Assembly (NCBI RefSeq): GCF_030684895.1
Contig: NZ_JAUXXP010000080.1
Coordinates: forward strand, 1 to 64,000
Origin: Pseudomonas sp.
Lineage (GTDB): Bacteria; Pseudomonadota; Gammaproteobacteria; Pseudomonadales; Pseudomonadaceae
Direction: 5' to 3'
DNA length: 64,000 nucleotides
In this document: positions 8,044-15,386 of the stretch, one piece after another
Position numbering within the stretch: the stretch's first letter is position 1
Layout: every line of letters starts with the position of its first letter
Translations under genes and position numbers: made by a program
The notes under the pieces: model-generated
Databases searched by the model: none
What the model was told of the DNA's origin: nothing
Seen by the model: the letters and a program-made list of their open reading frames with translations, nothing else

Positions 8044-9786
8044 CTAGGCGTTGCTGCGGAGAAACTGCCCGTAGCCGCGCGCATGCCCCAGGTCGCTGGC
8101 AAACTCGCCGTGCTGAAAGGCGATGCGCCCGTTGATCAGCACGGCATCCACCGCCGCGCCACGGTTGACCATGCGCTGCAGGCCGCCGAAGGCCTCCATC
8201 GCTGCCTCCTGGTAACTGGCCAGGGATTCATCCAGTGCGCTGGGGTCGATGACCACCAGATCGGCGCGCGCGCCCTCATACAGCCTGCCAGCGTCAATAT
8301 CAAACCACTCGCCCAGCTCGCCAGTCAGGCGCCAGATCGCGGTTTCCATCGGCATTACCGGTTGGCCGCGTAACTCGGCGTCGCGCACCAGTTTGAGCAG
8401 GCGCACGCCGAAGTTGTAGAAGGCCATATTGCGGATATGTGCGCCGGAGTCGGCAAAGCCGATCAGGGTGCTCGGTTCGCACACCAGCTTTTCCACCACC
8501 TCGGGGCGATGGTTGGCAATCAGGGTGCGCCAGCGCAGGCGTGGGCCGTGGGCCACCAGCAGGTCGAGGAATAGATCGGCGGGGTGTTCGTCGCGCGCTT
8601 TGGCCAGTTCGCCGACGCTTTTGCCGACCACGCTGGCGTCCGGGCAATCAACAATCCAGGCGTCGTCGAAGTCGCGGTGCCATACCCGTGGACCGAATTT
8701 CTTCTCGACGTCCTGGCGAAAGCGCAGGCGGTAGGCCGGGTCCTGAAACAGCTGGCTGCGCATGTCGTGGTTGGCCAGGTGCAGGGCGGCCTGGCCGGCG
8801 GGAAATTCCTCGAAGACCACGAACTCCATGCCGTCGGCATAGGTTTCAAACGGCACCGGCAGAGTTTGCCAACGGAAGTCGGCATGGGTCAGGCGATTGA
8901 TCCAGCGCGTCAGCGGGCCGAGTACCGGCGCCAGCCAAGGGTCGGCTTTGACATCCATCAGGGTGATCAGGGTGGTCTTCAGCGGTTTGCGCCACCCGCC
9001 GCCGATGCTGTCCCAGAGAAAGGCCAGCACATTGAGCTTGGTCACCAGGTTCGGCGCGCCCTGATGAATACGCCCGCGCCGGCGCAGAATCTTGTTCAGT
9101 CGCGCGTACTCGGCCCAGGGCGCATACACCGAGGGCAGGGATTTCGAGCGCTGGCGGTCGCCATCGAGCTTGTCCCATGGGTTGGTCATGCTCGACAGGC
9201 CGAGCAGGCCAGCGTCCAACGCATCTTCCAGCAGGCGCTCCATCTGTTGCAGCTCGCTTTCGCTGGGGCGCACCTGGGCGTCCACCGCGCGCGCAAGGCC
9301 GAGCACGGCGACGCGCAAATCGGAGTGGCCGAGGAACGAGCAAATATTCGGCCCCAGCGGATGCTGATCGAGAAAGGCGGCAAATTCGCTGGCGCTGTTC
9401 CAGGTCTTGCGTGCCTGCAGCAGCGGCAGCACATGTTCACGCGGCACCGATTCGACGCGGGTGAACAGATCAGAGCAATCCTCGGGGCTGGACAGCACCA
9501 TGCTGATCGAGCAGCTGCCGATCATTACCGTGGTCACGCCATGGCGTACCGACTCCTTGAGCGCAGGGGCGGCCACCAGTTCGGCGTCGTAGTGGGTGTG
9601 CATGTCGATAAAACCGGGCGTCACCCAGCGATTTTGCGCATCGATCACCTGGCCACAGGCGTTTTCATCCAGGGCGCTGGCACTGATGCAGGCGAGCTTG
9701 CCGTCGCGGATGCCGAGGTGGCGCAACACCCCAGGCGCGCCGCTGCCATCGAAAAACAGCGCGTTCTTGATCAGCACATCGAACAT
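8044..9786 (-). CDS. N-acyl-D-amino-acid deacylase-type amidohydrolase
   Basis: The 580-residue amidohydrolase-superfamily enzyme begins MFDVLIKNALFFDGSG. The superfamily signature GFIDMHTHYD gives the first metal histidines, and the C-terminal ADLVVIDP strand is typical of D-aminoacylase/dihydroorotase-like proteins. The likely reaction is hydrolysis of an N-acyl or related amide bond in the cytoplasm. The start at 9786 is supported by CAGGAG seven bases upstream; the longer open frame to 9867 lacks this. No operon partners are evident. Exact substrate unknown. Confidence 0.82.
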   Translation of the reverse strand: MFDVLIKNALFFDGSGAPGVLRHLGIRDGKLACISASALDENACGQVIDAQNRWVTPGFIDMHTHYDAELVAAPALKESVRHGVTTVMIGSCSISMVLSSPEDCSDLFTRVESVPREHVLPLLQARKTWNSASEFAAFLDQHPLGPNICSFLGHSDLRVAVLGLARAVDAQVRPSESELQQMERLLEDALDAGLLGLSSMTNPWDKLDGDRQRSKSLPSVYAPWAEYARLNKILRRRGRIHQGAPNLVTKLNVLAFLWDSIGGGWRKPLKTTLITLMDVKADPWLAPVLGPLTRWINRLTHADFRWQTLPVPFETYADGMEFVVFEEFPAGQAALHLANHDMRSQLFQDPAYRLRFRQDVEKKFGPRVWHRDFDDAWIVDCPDASVVGKSVGELAKARDEHPADLFLDLLVAHGPRLRWRTLIANHRPEVVEKLVCEPSTLIGFADSGAHIRNMAFYNFGVRLLKLVRDAELRGQPVMPMETAIWRLTGELGEWFDIDAGRLYEGARADLVVIDPSALDESLASYQEAAMEAFGGLQRMVNRGAAVDAVLINGRIAFQHGEFASDLGHARGYGQFLRSNA

Positions 9787-9910
9787 CGGCAGGCTCCTGG
9801 GCGAATGAATTCGGCCAATCGAGCTTAGTCTGCTGCGGGCGGCGGCTGTGAGGGCGTAAGTGAACAAGCCGGGGCCTATTCGGCCACGGGCGTGTAAACC
9901 CGTTAATCAC

Positions 9911-10237
9911 TCAGGCGTTAAGGCGTCGGCGCTCGGCGCTGATTTCCGGCATATCACTGCGGCGCACATAGACCCGCAGCGGTTCGCTGATGGCCAGGCG
10001 GTCATCGATGTTCTGTTCCAGCAGCAGTTGCAGGCGTGCGCGGTCGAGGTTCATCAGCTCGCCGTCAAAGGCGCGCCAGACAAATTCGCACGTAGGCGTG
10101 ATGCTTTTTTCCAGCACGTCGAGGCCGAAGGAGTCTTCGGAGAAACGCACGATATAGCGCCCGGTTTTGGCATTGAAGCCGACAAAACCCTGCAGCTGGT
10201 CGGCCGCCGCGCAGATGCTGGCAGAGGTGATGCTCAT
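9911..10237 (-). CDS. Conserved pseudomonad protein, probably DUF2025 family
   Basis: The 108-residue soluble protein begins MSITSASICAAADQLQGFVGF and contains RYIVRFSEDSFGLDV. This pattern resembles the small DUF2025 family of Pseudomonas as I recall it; a database search would confirm. A GAGG box before the ATG at 10237 supports this start over the longer frame to 10267. Function unknown. It is flanked by amidohydrolase and lipoprotein genes on the same strand but with gaps that suggest independent transcription. Confidence 0.7.
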   Translation of the reverse strand: MSITSASICAAADQLQGFVGFNAKTGRYIVRFSEDSFGLDVLEKSITPTCEFVWRAFDGELMNLDRARLQLLLEQNIDDRLAISEPLRVYVRRSDMPEISAERRRLNA

Positions 10238-10335
10238 GGAAACCTCGTCGATGGCAGTGGAAGTCATCGATATAGGCTAAGGCGCTGGGCGTAGAGCGTC
10301 TTGCGGTGGATCAATAAGTGGGTGGGTGAGCTGTT

Positions 10336-10364
10336 TAGAGCCACGACCATTGCGGTCGTGGTTC
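10336..10364 (-). terminator. Hairpin downstream of lipoprotein gene
   Basis: A perfect 8-bp stem CCACGACC/GGTCGTGG (10341-10348 with 10354-10361) and 5-base loop lies 18 bases beyond the stop of the leftward lipoprotein gene. It lacks a strong T-run, so termination efficiency is uncertain. Confidence 0.5.
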
Positions 10365-10378
10365 CCGGTGTTGTGTGA

Positions 10379-10957
10379 CTAGATCAACTTCTGTCGTGCG
10401 GCTTCTTCCAGGCTGCTCTGGGTCAGCTGGTCGAGGATTGGGTCGACCGACTCGTTGAAAGGTAGAGCGAATATCAGCAGCAGCTGCATCCAGGTGGTGA
10501 TGGTTTCGCTCTTCGCTATACGTCCCAACACCTTGCCGGAAGCGTCCTTGAAGGTGGTTTCCATACTCAGCTCATTGCTGAACTTGCCGGGTATGACAAA
10601 CAGTGTGGCGCCCGTGATGACTGCGCTGGCAATACTGCCGCGCTCATGATTGCTGACGCGCACACTTACATACAGGTCGGAGTTCTGCTTGGCCGTGGTG
10701 ACGTTGCTGAAACGCTTGCTGTCCTGATACTGCTTGACGATCAGTTTCTCCAGGTTTGCCTGGTTGAAACCGCCGGCGCGGGTTTGGTCATTGAACAGGT
10801 ATTGGCTATCAACCTTGAGGTAGGCCGATTGCGTAGGTTGCTCGGTCGCTGTCAGTGGCCACTGCTCAACTTGGGCCAGATCCTTGTGCGAGTAGGACAG
10901 GCAGCCCGTTAGTGAGAGGAGGGCAGTGGCGAGTAGAGCTGCAAACAATGCTTTCAT
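10379..10957 (-). CDS. Putative lipoprotein (192 aa), function unknown
   Basis: The protein has a lipoprotein signal peptide with lipobox LTGC at residues 16-19, so it should be lipid-anchored, probably in the outer membrane. The mature part has mixed beta content and includes a hydrophobic stretch (VITGATLFVIPGKF) but no domain I recognise. It sits 14 bases behind another lipoprotein gene of similar size, indicating an operon. Both proteins end in a similar helix with a Q-L pattern (DQLTQSSLEEAARQ and NQLVEQLLQDSTRQ), hinting at remote paralogy. Confidence 0.75.
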   Translation of the reverse strand: MKALFAALLATALLSLTGCLSYSHKDLAQVEQWPLTATEQPTQSAYLKVDSQYLFNDQTRAGGFNQANLEKLIVKQYQDSKRFSNVTTAKQNSDLYVSVRVSNHERGSIASAVITGATLFVIPGKFSNELSMETTFKDASGKVLGRIAKSETITTWMQLLLIFALPFNESVDPILDQLTQSSLEEAARQKLI

Positions 10958-10971
10958 GTGTAACGTCCTTG

Positions 10972-11580
10972 TTAGGGGCGAGCGAGTTGACGGGTGCTGT
11001 CTTGCAGCAGTTGTTCTACCAGTTGGTTGAGCTGGTCTGAGCCGAGCGACATGTTGAAGTAGTCGTTGTCCCAGAGGCCGGTGTTCTGGTTGAGCTTGAC
11101 CTGCTGGCGACTGCTGGCGAGAAGTTTGCCCTGGGCATCGGTAATCGACAGCTCACCGGCCAGGTCATATTTGTCGACATAGATGGGGCCATTGACCCAG
11201 ATCCACATGGTCAGTGTCAGCAGGGCGCCGGGGAAATAAGCCGGATGAGGTGTGCGCTTACCTTTGAGCGAATTGAGGTTGAGCTTGAGCGTTACATCCT
11301 GCTCGCCGAGGGTAGCCGGGAAGCTGATGACTTTCGCGAAGTACTCCCCGCGTTCGATACGGTTACTCAGCTGTTCGGTGAACTGGCTGCTCAAGGTCTT
11401 GCGCAGGTTTTCGTTGACCTTGCTGTCGGAGATCTGCACGTCATCGACCATGACTGCGCGGGGCTGGGTGTAACTGGCGCGCTGTTTAGGGTCGCCAATC
11501 GGGCCGGCCGGGGTGAAAGATACACAGCCGGTCAGGCTCAGGCTGAACAGTGCGGCTACAAGGTAATGCAGAGTTTTCAT
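10972..11580 (-). CDS. Putative lipoprotein (202 aa), function unknown
   Basis: A signal peptide with lipobox LTGC (residues 16-19) predicts lipid anchoring. The mature domain includes YDLAGELSITDAQGKLLASS, a beta-hairpin-like segment, and a C-terminal helix. I recognise no named family. It is the first gene of a tight pair with the lipoprotein gene downstream (14-base gap) and follows a third lipoprotein gene, from which it is separated by a very strong hairpin. Confidence 0.75.
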   Translation of the reverse strand: MKTLHYLVAALFSLSLTGCVSFTPAGPIGDPKQRASYTQPRAVMVDDVQISDSKVNENLRKTLSSQFTEQLSNRIERGEYFAKVISFPATLGEQDVTLKLNLNSLKGKRTPHPAYFPGALLTLTMWIWVNGPIYVDKYDLAGELSITDAQGKLLASSRQQVKLNQNTGLWDNDYFNMSLGSDQLNQLVEQLLQDSTRQLARP

Positions 11581-11614
11581 GGCTCATCCTTGATCAGGTG
11601 TTGCACGGAGATAC

Positions 11615-11653
11615 GACACCCCCGGCACCTTGATATAGGGTGCCGGGGGTGTC
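11615..11653 (-). terminator. Strong hairpin between lipoprotein genes
   Basis: Two perfect 15-base arms (GACACCCCCGGCACC and its complement, 11615-11629 and 11639-11653) with a 9-base loop follow the stop of the upstream lipoprotein gene. The stem is exceptionally GC-rich. A T-run is missing, so it could be a terminator or an mRNA-processing/stabilising structure. Confidence 0.6.
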
Positions 11654-11693
11654 GAGGGAAGCGGGTTGTTGAGTTATCGAGGGTGTTGAGCAA

Positions 11694-12314
11694 TCACTTG
11701 GTGCGGGTGCTGGAGAATGCGCTGATCTTGCCGAACGGCGAGCTTTGCATGTCAACCTTGACCGCCATCAGCGGCGAGTTATTGACCCAGACATCGTCGA
11801 TCACGATGGTCTGGCCGATGTCGTCGTTGTCGGCGGCCACCAACAGGTAATAGGTGCCATCTTCTGCGGCTTCACCATCCCAGCTCAGGCTGATCTGGCC
11901 GACCACGGCTTCGGCGTGCGAAGGCTTGTCGGCAATCACTGCGCCGTAAGCATCCAGCAGCATGGCGCGCGGCTTCAGGGCGTATTTGCTGACACCCATG
12001 CACGGTTCGTTGCACAGCGAGTGCACGTTTAGGGTGTAGCGCTCGCCTTTTTTCAGCTGCAGGGAAAAGATCCGGTAGTTGGAGATCGAACTGCCGAAAT
12101 CCAGGCGCGGCTCATCGGCGCTGATCGGCCATTGCGGCGCCAGCAGGCCAGGATTGAGCGGCAGCGGGATGGCCTGGGTGTTGTGGATGGCTTCCAGGGC
12201 GCTCTTGGCCATTGGCGTTTTGCCCGCCTTGACCTCTTGCTGGTAGGTCGTTTGCGGGTTGCTGGCGCAGGCGCCGAGCAGCAGGCAGGCGGCCAGAATC
12301 AGAAACTTGTGCAC
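11694..12314 (-). CDS. Putative lipoprotein (206 aa) with beta-sandwich-like C-terminal region
   Basis: The protein starts at a GTG behind CAGGAG (8-base spacing) and begins VHKFLILAACLLLGACASN with lipobox LGAC. The mature region contains RIFSLQLKKGERYTLNVHSLC and DGTYYLLVAADNDD, suggestive of a beta-sandwich like those of maltose-operon MalM-type periplasmic proteins, but this is only a resemblance. Two cysteines (SLCNEPC) may form a disulfide. It is the first of three lipoprotein genes in the same direction. Confidence 0.7.
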   Translation of the reverse strand: MHKFLILAACLLLGACASNPQTTYQQEVKAGKTPMAKSALEAIHNTQAIPLPLNPGLLAPQWPISADEPRLDFGSSISNYRIFSLQLKKGERYTLNVHSLCNEPCMGVSKYALKPRAMLLDAYGAVIADKPSHAEAVVGQISLSWDGEAAEDGTYYLLVAADNDDIGQTIVIDDVWVNNSPLMAVKVDMQSSPFGKISAFSSTRTK

Positions 12315-12457
12315 GGTAAAACTCCTGTGTGACAACGTCCTTGTGTACACGCCGGGCGCTGGTGGCGCGGCGGGCGGCGATTCTACTCGCTTTGCGCGAT
12401 GCGTGGAGTGGTCAATCTGCCAGTACGACGAACTGCGCACATTAATCTGTGCCGCTC

Positions 12458-12492
12458 GTGGGCCCGCGGCGCATCCTGCGCGGCGGGCCTGG
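12458..12492 (-). terminator. GC-rich hairpin after YebC-family gene
   Basis: The arms 12461-12473 and 12477-12489 pair over 13 bases with one mismatch (GGCCCGCGGCGCA). It lies just downstream of the stop of the leftward YebC-family gene and is a plausible terminator, without a T-run. Confidence 0.4.
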
Positions 12493-12503
12493 TCAGCCTC
12501 TGT

Positions 12504-13205
12504 TTAGCCGGAAAGCCCGACATAGACGTTCTGCACGTCATCGTGAGCGTCGAGCGCCTCGAGGAAGGCTTCGACTTCTTCGAGTTGTTCTGCTGTCAGG
12601 CTGCTCACTGGGTTTTTCGGGATATAGCCGATCTTCGCCGAGTTGACGTTGAAACCCTGCTCCGGCAGCGCGCGGCACACGGCATCCAGGTCAGTTGGTT
12701 CGGTGATAAACAGGGTGTTGCCGTCTTCGGCGGGCTCGAAATCCTGAGCGCCGGCTTCGATGGCGGCCATTTCCGGGTCAGCGCCGTTCTCAGTGCTGGC
12801 CTCGATCATGCCCACATGGTCGAAATCCCAGGTTACCGAGCCGGAGGCGCCCATCTGGCCCTTGCGGAACAGCACGCGGACTTCGGCTACGGTGCGGTTG
12901 ATGTTGTCGGTCAGGCACTCGATGATCACCGGCACCTGATGCGGGGCGAAACCCTCATAGGTGGCGGAGTGGAAGGTCACGGTGTCACCCAAAAGGCCGG
13001 CACCTTTCTTGATCGCCCTGTCGAGGGTTTCCTTGGGCATCGAGGCTTTTTTCGCCTGATGGATCGCCAGGCGCAGCTTGGGGTTCAGGTCCGGATCGGC
13101 GCCGTTGCGGGCGGAGATCATGATTTCCTTGACCAGCCGGCCGAAGATCTTGCCTCTGGCGTTGGCGGCGGCTTCTTTAGGTTTGGCTTTCCACTGGGCG
13201 CCCAT
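12504..13205 (-). CDS. YebC/PmpR (TACO1-like) family protein, YeeN-type paralogue
   Basis: The 233-residue protein matches the YebC/TACO1 fold: N-terminal helical part ([21 protein letters not shown]), the conserved [28 protein letters not shown], and the segment [12 protein letters not shown] followed by [11 protein letters not shown]. Family members bind DNA as regulators or assist ribosomes at proline stretches. The N-terminus [10 protein letters not shown] lacks the GHSKW of the canonical PmpR/YebC, so this is more likely the second, YeeN-type paralogue. The start has a GAGAT box upstream. It is divergent from the EamA gene. Confidence 0.88.
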   Translation of the reverse strand: MGAQWKAKPKEAAANARGKIFGRLVKEIMISARNGADPDLNPKLRLAIHQAKKASMPKETLDRAIKKGAGLLGDTVTFHSATYEGFAPHQVPVIIECLTDNINRTVAEVRVLFRKGQMGASGSVTWDFDHVGMIEASTENGADPEMAAIEAGAQDFEPAEDGNTLFITEPTDLDAVCRALPEQGFNVNSAKIGYIPKNPVSSLTAEQLEEVEAFLEALDAHDDVQNVYVGLSG

Positions 13206-13237
13206 GGGGTATCTCGTCGTTGCGGGTTAATGGGTGT

Positions 13238-13319
13238 ATCTCGGATCTGCTGCGTGTCGGCGCTACCGCGATAAAAATGGCCTCGCTCGCGCGGCGCGAG
13301 ATCCGAAACAAATTCTAAG
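13238..13319. repeat. Degenerate copy (E) of the palindromic stop-codon element
   Basis: The left part GGATCTGCTGCGTGTCGGC matches the inner end of the four better copies (see 14367-14513), and the right end GAGATCCGAAACAAATTCTAAG matches their terminal repeat. The centre is shortened and GC-rich. Unlike the other copies it sits between two divergent start codons, not at a stop codon. Confidence 0.6.
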
Positions 13320-13477
13320 GGCTGCGATTCTAGCCCTTCGAGACGTTTGCGGCACCTGTGGCACTGCAATCTGCCGATCAGTGATGCGCTGTACGGCTTA
13401 TTTGCCGGGTTTCTGTATGGGCGTTATGGCGCGGCTGGCCGCTTTAATAGGCGTTGATTGATTAATCTGGAGCGCCC

Positions 13478-14362
13478 ATGCAACCCAAGGATTTACTGCT
13501 GGCCCTGGTGGTAATCATCGTCTGGGGCATGAACTTTGTGGTGATCAAGATCGGCCTGCACGAGATGCCGCCGATGCTTTTGGGGGCGTTGCGTTTTCTG
13601 CTGGCAGCTTTTCCTGCGGTGCTGTTTATCAAGCGTCCGCAGATTCCGCTGCGCTGGCTGCTGGCCTATGGCTTGACCATTTCGCTGGGGCAGTTCGCCT
13701 TTCTCTTCTCCGCCATGTCCGTCGGCATGCCGGCCGGTCTGGCGTCGCTGGTGCTGCAATCGCAGGCGATGTTTACCCTGCTGTTTGCCGTGCTGTTGCT
13801 GGGTGAGCGTTTTCGCTTGGCCAACCTGTTCGGGCTGCTGGTGGCGGCCGGTGGTTTGCTGCTGATTGGCGCGCAGGGTAATGGCCTGATGACCCTGGCC
13901 GGTTTTCTGCTGACCTTGTGCGCTGCCGCCATGTGGGCGCTGGGCAATATCGTCACGCGCAAGCTGGGTAAGGTGAATCTGGTGGGCTTGGTGGTGTGGG
14001 GCAGCCTGGTGCCGCCGCTGCCGTTTTTTGCGCTGTCCTGGCTGCTGGAAGGCCCCGAGGTGATCGAGTCGGCGCTACGCGGTTTCAGCCTGGATACGCT
14101 GCTGGTGCTGGTCTACCTAGCATTCGGCGCGACCATCCTCGGCTATGGCCTGTGGAGTCGCTTGCTGTCGCGTTACCCGGCCAGCCAGGTAGCGCCGTTC
14201 TCGCTGCTGGTGCCAGTAGTCGGTTTGACCTCATCGGCATTGCTGCTCGATGAGCGCCTGAGCAGCCTGCAGTTAGTCGGTGCGCTGCTGGTGATGCTCG
14301 GCTTGCTGCTGAATTTTTGCGGCGGCTGGTTGCAGGAGCGTTTGCGGGCGCGCTGGGCCTAG
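13478..14362 (+). CDS. EamA-family DMT superfamily transporter
   Basis: The 294-residue inner-membrane protein has about ten hydrophobic helices arranged as two EamA repeats, opening with VVIIVWGMNFVVIKIGL, which is characteristic of the EamA (YdeD-like) exporters of O-acetylserine/cysteine and related metabolites. GGAG lies seven bases before the ATG. The stop is followed closely by a palindromic element and a convergent gene. Substrate is not determinable from sequence. Confidence 0.88.
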   Translation: MQPKDLLLALVVIIVWGMNFVVIKIGLHEMPPMLLGALRFLLAAFPAVLFIKRPQIPLRWLLAYGLTISLGQFAFLFSAMSVGMPAGLASLVLQSQAMFTLLFAVLLLGERFRLANLFGLLVAAGGLLLIGAQGNGLMTLAGFLLTLCAAAMWALGNIVTRKLGKVNLVGLVVWGSLVPPLPFFALSWLLEGPEVIESALRGFSLDTLLVLVYLAFGATILGYGLWSRLLSRYPASQVAPFSLLVPVVGLTSSALLLDERLSSLQLVGALLVMLGLLLNFCGGWLQERLRARWA

Positions 14363-14366
14363 ACCG

Positions 14367-14513
14367 TATAAAACCTGTTTACGAGCTTGCGAGCTAGAGT
14401 CCTGCAAGGCAAAAACAGGCGAGGAAGCGGAGTGTACTTTTGTACATGAGCATTCTGAGTCTGTTTTTAACGCTGCAGGGCCGACGCGCAGCAGATCGTA
14501 AGCAGGTTTTTAG
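14367..14513 (-). repeat. Palindromic MITE-like element, full copy A
   Basis: This copy has terminal inverted repeats (left ATAAAACCTGTTTACGA, right end complement TAAAAACCTGCTTACGA). An inner inverted repeat links CCTGCAAGGCAAAAACAG to CTGTTTTTAACGCTGCAGG, and a conserved centre contains GTGTACTTTTGTACATGAGC. The whole sequence can fold into one long hairpin. The right end forms the TAA stop of the leftward gene ending at 14510. It encodes no protein. Related copies lie at 19548, 42730, 43384 and, degenerate, at 13238. Confidence 0.85.
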
Positions 14514-14761
14514 CGTTTGCCCATGGCGCGGCGGGTACCGCTTGGCGCTGGGCCAATCTTCTTTTCGTGGCTCGACTTGTTGCCTTTCTGGTGCCAGGGC
14601 TGGTCGTCCTGTTTGCCTGAAGCAGCCTTGGCTGCACCGAACAGTGAGGCAAAGCCGGCGGTTTTAGATGAGCTAGTTGCGGTGTTCTCGCTAGCGGACG
14701 GTGCGGCGCTGTCTGCAGGCTGAACGGTGAGGGTGGGTTCAGCTGCTGGAGTCTGGGTCAT
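14510..14761 (-). CDS. Conserved hypothetical protein with basic C-terminal tail (83 aa)
   Basis: The protein begins MTQTPAAEPTLT, has a low-complexity Ala/Ser/Thr N-terminal half, and ends in a basic motif containing WHQKGNKSSHEKKIGPAPSGTRR. The conserved-looking tail suggests nucleic-acid or ribosome association, but no function is known to me. The frame is open upstream to 14869; the ATG at 14761 is chosen because the longer N-terminus is arginine-rich filler. Its TAA stop is formed by the end of the adjacent palindromic element. Confidence 0.6.
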   Translation of the reverse strand: MTQTPAAEPTLTVQPADSAAPSASENTATSSSKTAGFASLFGAAKAASGKQDDQPWHQKGNKSSHEKKIGPAPSGTRRAMGKR

Positions 14762-14912
14762 GGCAAGGTCCGCGGGTGCGAGAAGAAAAGGCCGGCGAGT
14801 ATACCTGGCTATTGCCCGAGGTTTGCGCTTGTTGGTCAGAGGCGCTGTACCTGGCGGTGCAGTGCGCAACGAAGGGATTCGCCGGGCCGGGCGGCCCAGC
14901 GAACAGGCAGGA

Positions 14913-15194
14913 TCAGTCCTGGCGGCTGGTCACTTCCAGCAGGTGATAACCGAACTGGGTCTTCACCGGGCCTTGCACCACGTTGATCGGGGCGCTGAAT
15001 ACTACGGTGTCGAATTCCTTGACCATCTGGCCTGGGCCGAACGAGCCAAGGTCACCGCCGCTGCGGCTGGACGGGCAGCTGGAGTTGTCTTTGGCGACCT
15101 GGGCGAAGTCGGCACCGCCTTCGATTGCGGCTTTCAGTTCGTTGCACTTGTCTTCGCTGGCAACCAGGATGTGACGGGCAGTGGCGCGGGCCAT
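14913..15194 (-). CDS. ppiC: Peptidyl-prolyl cis-trans isomerase, parvulin type
   Basis: The 93-residue protein is a stand-alone cytoplasmic parvulin, the same size as E. coli PpiC (93). It accelerates cis-trans isomerisation of Xaa-Pro bonds. The core motifs are ARHILVASEDKC, DNSSCPSSRSGGDLGSFGPGQMVKEFD and TQFGYHLLEV, with both conserved His residues present. An excellent ribosome binding site (AAGGAG, 8 bases) precedes the ATG. The gene is monocistronic. Confidence 0.95.
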   Translation of the reverse strand: MARATARHILVASEDKCNELKAAIEGGADFAQVAKDNSSCPSSRSGGDLGSFGPGQMVKEFDTVVFSAPINVVQGPVKTQFGYHLLEVTSRQD

Positions 15195-15338
15195 GGGAGT
15201 TACTCCTTATAAATAAGCGGCAAAGCCTACCGGAATCGTTGGGCTATTCAAACGCCGTGCATGTGACGTTTATCGGTTGAGTCATAAAAAACAGCCTGGA
15301 GTGCTGATCCGCAGGTTGCTGCCAGAAGTGGCGTGCAT

Positions 15339-15370
15339 AAAAAAGGCTTACCCATGGGGTAAGCCTTTTC
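15339..15370. terminator. Intrinsic bidirectional terminator upstream of ppiC, downstream of sstT
   Basis: The stem AAAAGGCTTACCC / GGGTAAGCCTTTT with a 3-base loop and flanking A and T runs is a textbook Rho-independent terminator. It follows the stop of leftward sstT. Confidence 0.9.
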
Positions 15371-15386
15371 GTGTTTCGGCAGGTGC

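Noticed and set aside
8584..9828. A 414-codon open frame on the plus strand opposite the amidohydrolase gene
   Set aside because: It is the antisense shadow of a high-GC gene with clear motifs on the minus strand; no ribosome binding site or family resemblance.
14913..15194. Truncated SurA-like isomerase
   Set aside because: The 93-residue length and own ribosome binding site fit complete stand-alone PpiC.
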